In this document: one piece after another, positions 27,430 through 37,029 of the stretch | Position numbering within the stretch: position 1 is the stretch's first letter | Layout of the letters: every line of letters begins with the position of its first letter | Assembly (NCBI GenBank): GCA_012729635.1 | Contig: JAAYCT010000012.1 | Coordinates: forward strand, 29,874 to 93,873 | From: Clostridiaceae bacterium | GTDB taxonomy: Bacteria > Bacillota > Clostridia > Saccharofermentanales > Saccharofermentanaceae | Direction: 5' to 3' | Length of the DNA stretch: 64,000 nt | The notes under the pieces: generated by a model | The model's input: only the letters and a program-made list of their open reading frames with translations | What the model was told of the DNA's origin: nothing | Databases searched by the model: none | Made by a program: the position numbers and the translations under genes

Positions 27430-27459
27430 ATTATATCACCTTTTTCAAATTCTCTACAA
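27430..27459 (-). promoter_or_regulatory. Promoter of nfnAB operon
   Basis: On the minus strand TTGTAG and TATAAT are 18 nt apart, about 60 nt before the nfnAB ATG. The leader contains the hairpin at 27390-27417. Confidence 0.6.
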
Positions 27460-27675
27460 CAAGAAGAAGGAAGCTTGTTTTTCACCCGAAGGAGAGGATG
27501 AAATAAACGCCGAAGTATTGAGTGTGGTCCCGATATCGCGATCTGTAAACGAACGGTAAACGGACTGTAAAGCTTTGACCATCAAAATCTTGACAAATGA
27601 GTAGAAATGAAAAGGAATGTCGGATATAATCGACGTTGATAAGTTCAATTTTGGGGAGAGCGACGAGCAATCGTC

Positions 27676-29313
27676 GTGTCGGGTGGTGAAGTGAGCAGAA
27701 TTTATGATCATAACAAAACGATTCGCCTCCCTCTTTATTTTCTCTTTTCCTTCGTCCCTTCATCCACCCGGTCCTTTTTGTTTCCGACTCGATTAACCGG
27801 TTATGCGTTCGCATCACCGATCGGTATTGTTTCGGAAAAGACCGTTCAGAGTATTCTGATTCTCTCTCTTTTTGTAATGACGATTATTTCCGGTGTCCTT
27901 ATATTTAAGTTTATCGCCGAAAACAAACGACTTAAAAAAACACAGAATGACTTGTTAAAAAGTCAGGAAGACCTTTTTGAATCGGCCTATCGGGACACAT
28001 TAACGGGTCTTCCGAATCGTGCGCATTTCTATCACAATCTTTCGGAAATTTCGGAGAAAACAAGAGAAGAGAAGTCCGGGAAAAACGAGACGTTTGTCCG
28101 CGAAATCGCGATAGTTTATGCTGATTTGGATGATTTTAAACTGATTAACGAGTCCAGAGGGCATCAGACCGGCGACATGTTACTGAAAATGATTGCCGAC
28201 GAGCTTCAGAAAATATGTCTGGAGTATCCCGATGTTTACGTGGCAAGAATCGGAGGGGATGAGTTCATCGCGATGATCAAAAATCCCGCCAGTAGAAAAA
28301 TTACCGAATCGATTACGGCGTCTATTCAGGGAATTTTTGAGAGAAAGTATTGTGTAGGTGACTGCAATGTCTATCCGACGGCTTCCATCGGAATTGCCCG
28401 GTTTCCTCAGGATGCGGAAAATGTCTTTGATCTGGTTACCCATGCCGATCTGGCTCTTTTCGAGGCGAAAAAGGACGGGAAAAACCGTTTCCTTTTTTAT
28501 AACCCGTCCATGAACGAGATGATGAGACAGGTGACGCACATCCGTAATCGAGTCCCGGAGGCCCTTCAGGGTGATCAATTGTACCTGCTTTATCAGCCGC
28601 AAATCGATTTTTCGAAACACAAGCTGATCGGCTATGAGGCCTTGCTTCGCTGGATGGACCCGGAGGAGGGGATGCTCATGCCGTCCCATTTCATTCCGAT
28701 CCTCGAAAAAACGGGACAGATTCTTTCCATCGGCAAGTGGGTGCTCGAAAAAGCATGCATTTTCGCCCGGAAGGTAAACGAAAAAAGCGAGGATGATATT
28801 ATCGTTTCCGTGAACATCTCGGGAGTCCAACTGATCCAGAAGGATTTTTTCGATTCCGTCGTCGAAATCGTCGGAAAAACGAATGTCCGGCCGTCTCTGA
28901 TCGGCCTTGAACTAACCGAAACAGCTTTGATTACCTCACTCAAACAGAACGCGAACGTCCTTTCCCGTCTTCAGCAAATGGGCTTTCATGTGTATCTGGA
29001 TGACTTCGGCACCGGTTATTCATCGATTCATTATCTTCGCGAACTACCCATTGAGACCGTGAAAATCGACCAGACCTTTGTCAGTGCGGTCGGGGCTTCC
29101 GAGGATGATGATGACCTTTTGCGACTGATCATTCATATTGCGCATCTGATGAAAATGAACGTTATGGCCGAGGGTGTCGAGACCATAGAGCAACTCAATT
29201 TTCTGGAAGAAAACCATTGCGACACCTGTCAGGGCTTTCTTTTCAGCATGCCGATCACCGAGGAAGAAGTCTTCAGCGGGAATGTTGTCCCGGATTTCAA
29301 GTACAGAAGATAA
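27676..29313 (+). CDS. GGDEF-EAL protein (cyclic-di-GMP synthesis/turnover)
   Basis: The 545-residue product has an N-terminal hydrophobic part with probable membrane segments at about residues 17 to 30 and 58 to 80, then a coiled linker, a GGDEF domain (about 105 to 275) and an EAL domain (about 285 to 535). The GGDEF site is intact (RIGGDEFIAM, with DLDDFK for metal). The EAL site is also intact (YEALLRW, ELTET, DDFGTGYSS, KIDQTFV, AEGVET), so both making and breaking cyclic-di-GMP are possible. The start is uncertain: GTG at 27676 or at 27691. The short extracellular loop suggests a reduced or missing sensor domain. It stands alone. Confidence 0.88.
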   Translation: MSGGEVSRIYDHNKTIRLPLYFLFSFVPSSTRSFLFPTRLTGYAFASPIGIVSEKTVQSILILSLFVMTIISGVLIFKFIAENKRLKKTQNDLLKSQEDLFESAYRDTLTGLPNRAHFYHNLSEISEKTREEKSGKNETFVREIAIVYADLDDFKLINESRGHQTGDMLLKMIADELQKICLEYPDVYVARIGGDEFIAMIKNPASRKITESITASIQGIFERKYCVGDCNVYPTASIGIARFPQDAENVFDLVTHADLALFEAKKDGKNRFLFYNPSMNEMMRQVTHIRNRVPEALQGDQLYLLYQPQIDFSKHKLIGYEALLRWMDPEEGMLMPSHFIPILEKTGQILSIGKWVLEKACIFARKVNEKSEDDIIVSVNISGVQLIQKDFFDSVVEIVGKTNVRPSLIGLELTETALITSLKQNANVLSRLQQMGFHVYLDDFGTGYSSIHYLRELPIETVKIDQTFVSAVGASEDDDDLLRLIIHIAHLMKMNVMAEGVETIEQLNFLEENHCDTCQGFLFSMPITEEEVFSGNVVPDFKYRR

Positions 29314-29440
29314 AGGAATGAGTCAGGTGCTGCCGGGCGCCCTCGCGAGAGGACGTCTTTTTTATGTTTCTTGACCCGCTAAAAATCAAACACCTTAAAT
29401 TTGCTCAACCTTGTTTACATTTACTCGAGGTTTCGGGACG

Positions 29441-29446
29441 TATAAT
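29441..29446 (+). promoter_or_regulatory. -10 box of the lipoprotein/ABC operon
   Basis: A perfect TATAAT lies 32 nt before the first large lipoprotein gene. A weak -35 candidate TTTACT sits at 29420-29425, spaced 15 nt. It is the obvious main start of the 29.5 to 42.3 kb gene run. Confidence 0.5.
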
Positions 29447-29478
29447 GGACAGAGAACCATAGAAAGGAAATATTACGC

Positions 29479-31863
29479 ATGAAAAAATTCCTCGGTCGCA
29501 TTCTGGCTCTTCTGATTACTTCCTCCATGCTCCTGACCGTTGCAGCCTGTACGAAGGATCAACAACCGACCGCATCCGGGGGCGATTCGATCGGCGGCGA
29601 TGCGACGGCATCTCCTTCTTCCGTGACGGGAGAAACGGAGCCGCCGTACTATTCGGCAAAGGAAATCGAGATCTTTTCCGCGGAGAAAGACGGCGATTGG
29701 ATCACTCCCGAAGTGATCCCGATGGGGGATCGGATCGGACTTCTGCTTTCCGTCGAGCGATACGTATATTCGGATGACCCCAATCGTTCGGGGTTGTCGC
29801 GGAAGAGCGTACTGTATACTTTCGATTTGGAGGGCAATCAACTCGCTGAAGCCGATCTTTCCGCATTCTCCGGGGAGTATTCTTCTGTCGGATCCTTTCA
29901 GTCCGACGGGGAGGGCAATATTCGGGCTCTTCTCCGAACGACGGATGAAGATTACTATGAAACCTATGAAAGCACCCTCGAGATGATCACGCTGGATCCC
30001 TCCGGCAAGGAAGTGAAGCCGCGCGTCGATCTCGGTACGGGCACGACCCCGATGTCCGACGCCGTTATTGACGATCAAGGCAGGATCTATATCCTCGAAG
30101 GTATCGTTTCAATGAGCATTCGGATCATCAATGCCGACGGAACTCCGCTTTGTACGATCCCCGTTGATTCGCCGCAGGGGTGGTTCAAGAAAATCGGAAA
30201 AAACGTCTATTTCAAAACATATCAATCGACGCAGATCGGATCAGACTGGATCGATAAAGAGGTTTATTTTCCGATCGATCCGGACACCCAAAGTCTCGGC
30301 GAAGCGGTGGATCCGGTGCGTTTAATGAGCTCGATCGAAGGCGGATGTGAAATTCGCTCTCAGGATGTTTTCCTGCTCGACCCGGAGTCTGAGCAGATGG
30401 CGCGTTATCAAGCGTGGGAAACGACCTATGACCCGGCGAAATACCAAATCAATTCATGGCTTCCGATCTCCGCAGAAAAGGTGGTGGGAATCGCCAAGTA
30501 CAATGACATGTACCGGATGAGCCGGAAAACGACAGATACCTATTTCCTGATCATCCTGACCCGGGAAGCGAACAACCCGGATCTCAATAAGAAGGTCCTG
30601 GTTTTGGGGATGACGAGAGCATATTCACCCGAGATCAAGTCGGCGGTATTTCGCTTCAACCGAAAAAGTGAAGAGTACCGGATCGAGATCCGCGATTATT
30701 CGAGCGGCGTGGTTTTTGACGGTATTGATCCGAGGGATTGGTACGAACATGAAAAGTCAAGTGCCGCGGAGCTCTTGAGAGCGGATATCCTGCTCGGCGA
30801 GGGACCGGATATTCTCGTCCTTCAGGAGGACGCGTATCTGGCTCCCGAGATCCTCGAGCGGCAAGGGTATCTGGTCGACCTATATGCTTTGGCCGAAGGA
30901 GACCCGTCTTTTCGAAAAGAAGACTACCGCACGAATATCCTCTCGCTTTTCGAGCGGGACGGAAAGATGTTTCGCTTTCCGCTCACGTTTGGTTTAAGCG
31001 GGCTCGTCGGACCGACGCGTCTTCTCGGCGACCGGAGCGGATGGACGATCGAGGAGTGCACCGGGGCATTGAGTTCCTTGCCCGACGGCGCCGTCGCCTT
31101 CCCCAATCTTGAGCGAAAGGATCTCCTGGCCGGATGTCTTCAAGCTTCCCTGTATTCTTTTGTGGATTACAAGGAGAAAACGGTCGATTTTGACAGCGAC
31201 GAATTCCGGGCGATTCTTGCCTTTGCCGACCGGTTCGGATCGGATGAAGTGATATGGGAGGACGGAACCGAAGATGACATCATGTATGAACCGGAAGGGC
31301 TTATAAATTGGAGCGAATTGCTTCGCCAGGGCAATTTAGCGATCCAACCGGCCGGAGTCGGGAATGCGTTTTCAATATCGAACGAGGAAAGTATCCATAT
31401 GTTCAATGAACCGGTTACTTTCGTCGGATACCCCTCCGCGGATCGTTCGGGCATGAAGGTTCACGCCGGCACGAGCATCGCGATCTGCGAGAGTTGTCCG
31501 GACACGGCGGCCGCTTGGGAATTCGTCCGCATTTGTATCGGCGAGGAATTCCAATCGGAATTTTATCCCTATTCGGAAGAACCCATTCATCTGGGCGTGT
31601 CACAGGCTCGCATCGAACAGGCGATTTCGGCTCCGCTTGGAGCTATGGAGTCCATGTATACAATGGATGTTTTGACACAGCAAGACGCGGACTATTACAT
31701 CCGACTGGTTGAATCGGCCTCCGTACTGGCCGGGCAGGATCAACCGATTATTGATATCGTTCAGGAGGAGGCGGCGGCCTACTTCGCGGGCGTAAAGACC
31801 GCGGAGGAGGTATCCCGGATCGTCCAGGACCGGGTGACGACATTCGTGAACGAGAGGGGCTGA
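29479..31863 (+). CDS. Large lipoprotein 1: beta-propeller-like domain plus solute-binding-protein domain
   Basis: The 794-residue product begins with a lipoprotein signal (lipobox VAAC at residues 21 to 24). Residues about 55 to 390 look like a beta-propeller: repeats carry SDGEGNIRALLRT, GKEVKPRVDLG and DDQGRIYILEG strands as in NHL/WD-type blades. Residues about 395 to 794 resemble an ABC extracellular solute-binding protein, with FRFNRKSEEYRIEIRDY, GPDILVLQ, SFRKEDY, TFVGYPSADRSG and AAWEFVRICIGEEF. The binding target is unknown; sugar or peptide uptake are both possible. It is the first of three paralogs ahead of two ABC permeases. Confidence 0.82.
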   Translation: MKKFLGRILALLITSSMLLTVAACTKDQQPTASGGDSIGGDATASPSSVTGETEPPYYSAKEIEIFSAEKDGDWITPEVIPMGDRIGLLLSVERYVYSDDPNRSGLSRKSVLYTFDLEGNQLAEADLSAFSGEYSSVGSFQSDGEGNIRALLRTTDEDYYETYESTLEMITLDPSGKEVKPRVDLGTGTTPMSDAVIDDQGRIYILEGIVSMSIRIINADGTPLCTIPVDSPQGWFKKIGKNVYFKTYQSTQIGSDWIDKEVYFPIDPDTQSLGEAVDPVRLMSSIEGGCEIRSQDVFLLDPESEQMARYQAWETTYDPAKYQINSWLPISAEKVVGIAKYNDMYRMSRKTTDTYFLIILTREANNPDLNKKVLVLGMTRAYSPEIKSAVFRFNRKSEEYRIEIRDYSSGVVFDGIDPRDWYEHEKSSAAELLRADILLGEGPDILVLQEDAYLAPEILERQGYLVDLYALAEGDPSFRKEDYRTNILSLFERDGKMFRFPLTFGLSGLVGPTRLLGDRSGWTIEECTGALSSLPDGAVAFPNLERKDLLAGCLQASLYSFVDYKEKTVDFDSDEFRAILAFADRFGSDEVIWEDGTEDDIMYEPEGLINWSELLRQGNLAIQPAGVGNAFSISNEESIHMFNEPVTFVGYPSADRSGMKVHAGTSIAICESCPDTAAAWEFVRICIGEEFQSEFYPYSEEPIHLGVSQARIEQAISAPLGAMESMYTMDVLTQQDADYYIRLVESASVLAGQDQPIIDIVQEEAAAYFAGVKTAEEVSRIVQDRVTTFVNERG

Positions 31864-31896
31864 CCCGAATACACTTTCGAAAGTGAGAAAAGAATA

Positions 31897-34245
31897 ATGA
31901 AGAAAACATTCAAGTGCCTGATGACGCTGTTGATCGGGCTTTCAATGATCGTGCCCCTTGCGGCCTGTACGAAGGATCCGGTAAAAAACGAAGGTGTGAC
32001 TTCGGTAGTTCCTTCCTCGATGGCGGCGGAATATGATCTCCCGTACTATTCGGCAAAGGAAGTCGAGATTTTTTCCGCGAAATATGAGGACGACTGGGTC
32101 TATCCCGTAGTGATTCCGATGGGAGACCGGATTGGGCTTCTTCTGACCATTGATCGATACGACCCGGAAAAATCAGAGCGGACATATACAGATATGCTAT
32201 ATACGTACGATCTCGACGGAAATCAACTTTCGGAAGCCGATCTGTCCGCGTTTTCCGGATATAACTCGTTTTCCGGATATAATAATTATCTTGATGCTTT
32301 TCAGTCCGACGGCGAGGGCAACATTCGGGCGATCCTCCGGACGCCGGATGAGAATTATTTCGAAAACTCTTTAACCAAGCTCGAGATGATCACGCTGGAT
32401 CCTTCCGGTAAGGAAACGAAGCCGCGCGTCGATCTCGGTACGGGAACGACGCAAATATCCGACACGTTTATAGATGCGAAAGGAAGAATATATATATCCG
32501 AGAGCATCGTTTCGGGGAACATTCGAATCCTCAATGTCGACGGAACTCCGCTCGGTACGATCGCGGTCGATTCCCCGAACGGGTCTTTCTTTCTCGACGG
32601 GGAGACCGTATATTACGACGCGAATCAATACACACCAAGAGAATGTTTTCCGATCGATCCGGACGCTCTTGCGCTCGGCGAACCGGTCAATCCCGAGACA
32701 ACGCTTTGGGGATCGCCGATCGAGACGGAAGGGGGATATGAGATCCGGCAGGAGGGCGTGTACCGGCGTGATGCAAAGTCCGGGGAGTTGACGTTGTGCT
32801 CATCGTGGAGCACGACCTATGATCCTTCTTTATATTCGGCCCGGACATGGATTCCGTTCTCCGCCGAAAAAGTGATCGGGATCGCCTCATACAGCGAATC
32901 GTACCGGATATCGAACGGAGTGCCCGAGGCTTTTTTCATGATCATTTTAACCAAACAGGCGACCAATCCGGATATCAACAAGAAAGTGCTGGTCTTAGGC
33001 GGACTGCGGATCGAAAACGATCCGGAATTGCGCTCGGCGGTGTTCCGTTTCAATCGGGCCAACGAAAATTACCGCATCGAGATCCGCGATTACCTGAACG
33101 AGGTGGATTTTACCGGGATCGAGCCCGAGGACCAATGGAATTACGAAAAAAAGAGATACGCGGAACTTTTGTCGGCAGACTTCTTGAACGGTAAGGAGCC
33201 GGATATTCTCGTTATGGATCAGCACGCGTTTTTGGCTCCCGAAATCCTCGAACGGCAAGGGTATCTGGTCGACCTGTATGCTTTGGGCCAAGGGGACCCG
33301 TCCTTTCGAAAAGAGGACTACCGGACAAACATCCTTTCGCTTTTCGAGCGGGACGGAAAACTGTTCCGTTTCCCGCTTACAATCAGCCTCGGCGGCTTGG
33401 TCGGACCGGTGCGACTTCTCGGCGACCGGAGCGGATGGACGGTCGAGGAATGTACCGGGGTGTTGAACTCTTTACCCGATTGCGCCGTCGCCTTCCCCAA
33501 TCTCGAGCGAAAAGATCTCCTGGCCGGATGTATTCAATCCTCCCTGTATTCATTTGTGGATTACGCAGAGAAAACGGTCGATTTCGACAGCGACGAATTC
33601 CGGGAGATTCTTGCCTTTTCCGACCGATTCGGATCGGACGAGCTGCCGGAAATCGACGATTCGGGAGATATTGTCAATCCGGAAGGGTATGTGGATACTT
33701 CCGAGTTGATCTTTCAGGGAAATCTGGCGATCGAGACGCACGGAATTTCGGACGCGACCTCAGTGTCGAATGCCAAGTACACTTTCGGGGAACCGGTTAC
33801 CTTCGTCGGGTATCCTTCCGCGGATCGTTCAGGTATGGGAGTGGAGGCGAGCATGAGTCTGGCGATCTGCGCGGGATGTCCGGATCCGTCCGCCGCTTGG
33901 GAATTTATACGGTTATGCATCAGCGAGGAATTTCAATCGGAGTTTTCAATATATTCGGGAGAACCCATGAACCTGGGCGCGTCCCGGACGCATATCGAAA
34001 AGGCTCTTTCGTCTTCTCCGAGTTCTCTTGAACAGATGTACATTGGCGATGCGCTTACCCGGGAAGATGCGGATCAATACATCCGGCTCCTCGATTCCGC
34101 TTCGGTGTTGAACGGGCAGGATCAGCCGATCATCGAGATCGTGCTGGAGGAGGCGGCGGCCTACTTCGCGGGCGTAAAGACCGCGGAGGAGGTATCCCGG
34201 ATCGTCCAGGACCGGGTGACGACATTCGTAAACGAGAGGGGCTGA
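31897..34245 (+). CDS. Large lipoprotein 2, close paralog of lipoprotein 1
   Basis: The 782-residue product has lipobox LAAC (residues 21 to 24) and the same domain order as its neighbour: a propeller-like N-terminal half (SDGEGNIRAIL, DAKGRIYISE) and a solute-binding-like C-terminal half (FRFNRANENYRIEIRDY, SFRKEDY, TFVGYPSADRSG). The two proteins share long conserved blocks, and their 3' ends are nearly identical at the DNA level. Its binding residues differ between the two, for example in the loop region around residues 640 to 665, so it may bind a related but different ligand. It begins 33 nt after lipoprotein 1. Confidence 0.82.
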   Translation: MKKTFKCLMTLLIGLSMIVPLAACTKDPVKNEGVTSVVPSSMAAEYDLPYYSAKEVEIFSAKYEDDWVYPVVIPMGDRIGLLLTIDRYDPEKSERTYTDMLYTYDLDGNQLSEADLSAFSGYNSFSGYNNYLDAFQSDGEGNIRAILRTPDENYFENSLTKLEMITLDPSGKETKPRVDLGTGTTQISDTFIDAKGRIYISESIVSGNIRILNVDGTPLGTIAVDSPNGSFFLDGETVYYDANQYTPRECFPIDPDALALGEPVNPETTLWGSPIETEGGYEIRQEGVYRRDAKSGELTLCSSWSTTYDPSLYSARTWIPFSAEKVIGIASYSESYRISNGVPEAFFMIILTKQATNPDINKKVLVLGGLRIENDPELRSAVFRFNRANENYRIEIRDYLNEVDFTGIEPEDQWNYEKKRYAELLSADFLNGKEPDILVMDQHAFLAPEILERQGYLVDLYALGQGDPSFRKEDYRTNILSLFERDGKLFRFPLTISLGGLVGPVRLLGDRSGWTVEECTGVLNSLPDCAVAFPNLERKDLLAGCIQSSLYSFVDYAEKTVDFDSDEFREILAFSDRFGSDELPEIDDSGDIVNPEGYVDTSELIFQGNLAIETHGISDATSVSNAKYTFGEPVTFVGYPSADRSGMGVEASMSLAICAGCPDPSAAWEFIRLCISEEFQSEFSIYSGEPMNLGASRTHIEKALSSSPSSLEQMYIGDALTREDADQYIRLLDSASVLNGQDQPIIEIVLEEAAAYFAGVKTAEEVSRIVQDRVTTFVNERG

Positions 34246-34348
34246 ACCGCGTTGGCGCTTTTCGAATAAGCCCATACGTTTCATCGATTATTGCAACAAA
34301 ATCATGAGGTGACTCGTCTGTCTTTTTGGATGGGTAAACAGGGAACTT

Positions 34349-34378
34349 TTGATTGCAAATAATCAAACTTCGTATAGA
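34349..34378 (+). promoter_or_regulatory. Promoter of lipoprotein 3 with a palindrome over the -35 box
   Basis: TTGATT and TATAGA are 18 nt apart, 60 nt before the ATG. The -35 hexamer is one arm of a perfect inverted repeat TTGATT-N6-AATCAA (34349-34366), which would suit a dimeric regulator. No terminator is seen between lipoproteins 2 and 3, so this may be an added internal promoter. Confidence 0.45.
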
Positions 34379-34437
34379 ATTAACATTGCTGAAGGATAAT
34401 AAAGAAAAGCAGACGCTTTTCGGGAAGAGGACCGGTT

Positions 34438-37005
34438 ATGAATAATGTAGTCAGACGAGCCATTGCCCTTTGCATTGCAATATTGATGTTGCTATCCTTA
34501 GCGGCTTGCAAGCCCAAGGAAAACGGAGGAAAAAATAAAAGCACGGTAATTTCCGCCGATGATCCCTATTTTTCGTCGAAGGAAATCGAAGTATTCACTC
34601 CGAAAAACATAAATGACAGCGTATCGAATTATGTCGTTCCGCTCGGGGATAAAGTCGGAATCATACTTGAAATATATGAGTACGGTGAGCAGATTGTCAG
34701 GGAAGAAACCGAATGGAAAGAACAGATGGAGCTCAATCCGGAATTTGAACCGGAGGCGGTCGCTTCCGAATCGACGGACGTAATCGAAGAATCAACGGAG
34801 CCGTTCGAGGAGACCGGGGATGAAATCACGGATGATGATTCGGCCGAAACCACCGACTGGGAAGACATGGAACCGGAGTACCCGGATGATGGTTACTATT
34901 ATGAAAACAATATCAAACGGATGCTGTTGGTTTATGATTTGGAGGGAAATCGGGTCGGTGAAACCGAACTTGCTTTTCTTTCCAATCAAGAGAGCGGAAA
35001 GGAATCGTATATTCAGAGTATTCAGGGGGACGGTCAGGGGAACATTGCCCTTCTGTTACAGTCTTACGATTATGAAACCGGTCGCTCCGATACGGAAATG
35101 GTAACGATGGATGCCTCCGGAAAGGAAGTGAAGCCGAGGGTTTCGCTGTCCGGCAGCGAGAACGAATGGTATTCTTCGGTTGCTTTTGACGGTCAGGGTT
35201 ATTTTTACGTATGCAGTTACGGCGAAACCGGTTCTGTTGTCCGTGTCAAGGATGCTCAGGGAAGAGATGTTTCGACCGTAAAAGCAAATGAAAGTCAGAA
35301 CATCGGCGGTACTTTGTATTCGTTCGGCGGATCGGTTTACGTCGACGTTTATTCAAATACCGGATATGAGTACAAAATCTACCCGATTGATCCCGTAAAC
35401 GGATCGCTCGGTGAACCGATCGACCTGACCGGACTTCAGGGCTCGCTTTCCTTCGGTCCGGACGGTATGTATCTGAATAAAGCCGGGGGGATCTATTCGT
35501 ATGACATTCAGACCAAGGAACAGACGGAAATAATCGCTTGGAACGACACGGATTTGGATATGTCCGATTTCTGGTACGGTTCATGCATACCGATGTCCAA
35601 GGACAAGATCGTTTATGTTACACAGGAGTATAATTTTGGAATTATGACCGATGAGGAGGCGAAGCCCGAACCGCTCAAATTGGTGATCCTTACACGAGAA
35701 AAGGTAAATCCGAATGCAGGAAAGATGGTTATGGTTTTGGGCGGATTCGGAATCTCCTATCAGTCGGATGTGACTTCCGAGATTTATAAATACAATAAGG
35801 AAAGCACGAAATATCGAATTGAGACGGTCGACTACTACGAGATGATCGACTATTCCGAAATCGGAGATGATTACACCGATTACTTGAAAGCATTTTCCAA
35901 AGCGACCGAACAGCTCTATATTGACATGATTAACGGTGTCGGTCCGGATATTTTGATGGCCGGGGAAGGAATGATGTCTCTGGATCGATTTGCGGCGAAG
36001 GGATTGCTTTCAGACCTTTACGAGTTGGCCGAGAAGGACGAAAGCTTTAGCAAAGAAGACTATATTCAAAGTGTACTGTCGCTTTTTGAGACGGACGGAA
36101 AACTCTATCAGTTCCCGACTGGATTTTACATGATCGGTTTGGTCGGGCCGACCCGACTGATCGGAGACCGGACCGGATGGACGGTTGATGAATTCAACGA
36201 GGTTGTGAACGGTTTGCCCGCGGGGGTGTACCCCATCGTAAACGTCACTCAATCCGACCTCTTAACGCAGTGCTTGACGTTGTCCATGAACTCATTTGTG
36301 GATTATTCGAAGGGAGAAGTTCGTTTTGATGACCCGGATTTCTACAAATTGCTTGAATTGGCCAAGACTTACGGATCGGACTCGGAGGTGAACCCGATGC
36401 CGGTCGACTATGCATCGGACATTAAGGAAGACGGGTACGGCGACAGCGGATATGTCGATGAATATGAGCTGATCTCGCAGGGTAAACTTGCGCTTCGGAT
36501 GACCTATATTTACAGCCCGACGGCAATCTCCAATGAACGCTATACTTTCAGCGAACCGATTACATTTGTCGGATACCCCTCGTCGAATAAAAGCGGAATG
36601 GCATGTACCGCCGCTCAAGCCTTCGCCATCAACGCTGAGTCGCCGAACCAGGATGCCGCATGGGAGTTCATCCGCCATTTCATCGCAAAAGAAGCGCAGA
36701 TGGCAAGACAGGATTATTCGGGAGCGCCCATTCGTCGCGATGCGTTGGAAGCCCAGATCGAAAAACTGCTGAATCCTCCGGAACAAAGTGACTATTACTG
36801 GTACGGGGATCAATTAACGCAGGAGGATGCGGATCAATACTTAGCGATGATTGATTCGGTTTCCACTCTGTCCGGGACGGATATGGATATCGTGTCCATC
36901 GTTCAGGAAGAAGTGCCGGCATATTTTAAAGGCCTCAAATCCGCGGAGGATGTGGCGAAAATTATTCAGGACAGAGTCATGACGCTCGTAAGGGAAAAAT
37001 CGTAA
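34438..37005 (+). CDS. Large lipoprotein 3, divergent paralog with an acidic insertion
   Basis: The 855-residue product has lipobox LAAC (residues 21 to 24), a propeller-like N-terminal half and a solute-binding-like C-terminal half (YNKESTKYRIETVDYYEM, GPDILMAGEG, SKEDY, TFVGYPSSNKSGM, AAWEFIRHFI). It is about 60 to 70 residues longer than its paralogs, mainly because of an acidic, Glu/Asp/Ser/Thr-rich stretch at about residues 85 to 155 inside the first propeller region. It is clearly less similar to the other two than they are to each other. It sits directly before the permease genes, so it is the most likely transport partner. Confidence 0.82.
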   Translation: MNNVVRRAIALCIAILMLLSLAACKPKENGGKNKSTVISADDPYFSSKEIEVFTPKNINDSVSNYVVPLGDKVGIILEIYEYGEQIVREETEWKEQMELNPEFEPEAVASESTDVIEESTEPFEETGDEITDDDSAETTDWEDMEPEYPDDGYYYENNIKRMLLVYDLEGNRVGETELAFLSNQESGKESYIQSIQGDGQGNIALLLQSYDYETGRSDTEMVTMDASGKEVKPRVSLSGSENEWYSSVAFDGQGYFYVCSYGETGSVVRVKDAQGRDVSTVKANESQNIGGTLYSFGGSVYVDVYSNTGYEYKIYPIDPVNGSLGEPIDLTGLQGSLSFGPDGMYLNKAGGIYSYDIQTKEQTEIIAWNDTDLDMSDFWYGSCIPMSKDKIVYVTQEYNFGIMTDEEAKPEPLKLVILTREKVNPNAGKMVMVLGGFGISYQSDVTSEIYKYNKESTKYRIETVDYYEMIDYSEIGDDYTDYLKAFSKATEQLYIDMINGVGPDILMAGEGMMSLDRFAAKGLLSDLYELAEKDESFSKEDYIQSVLSLFETDGKLYQFPTGFYMIGLVGPTRLIGDRTGWTVDEFNEVVNGLPAGVYPIVNVTQSDLLTQCLTLSMNSFVDYSKGEVRFDDPDFYKLLELAKTYGSDSEVNPMPVDYASDIKEDGYGDSGYVDEYELISQGKLALRMTYIYSPTAISNERYTFSEPITFVGYPSSNKSGMACTAAQAFAINAESPNQDAAWEFIRHFIAKEAQMARQDYSGAPIRRDALEAQIEKLLNPPEQSDYYWYGDQLTQEDADQYLAMIDSVSTLSGTDMDIVSIVQEEVPAYFKGLKSAEDVAKIIQDRVMTLVREKS

Positions 37006-37029
37006 CGACCGAATCGGAGGCACGGGAAA

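Larger units (their letters stand above)
27371..27675. other. Divergent intergenic region of nfnAB and the GGDEF-EAL gene
   Basis: The left part holds the nfnAB leader, hairpin and promoter. On the plus strand a TATAAT at 27625-27630 could serve the GGDEF-EAL gene but no -35 box stands at the right distance (a TTGACA at 27590 is 29 nt away). A small hairpin CGACGA-GCAA-TCGTCG (27661-27676) ends on the annotated GTG. I see no other gene here. Confidence 0.5.

Noticed and set aside
27590..27630. A TTGACA followed by TATAAT as the GGDEF-EAL promoter
   Set aside because: The spacing is 29 nt, far longer than the 16 to 18 nt a sigma-70-like polymerase needs.
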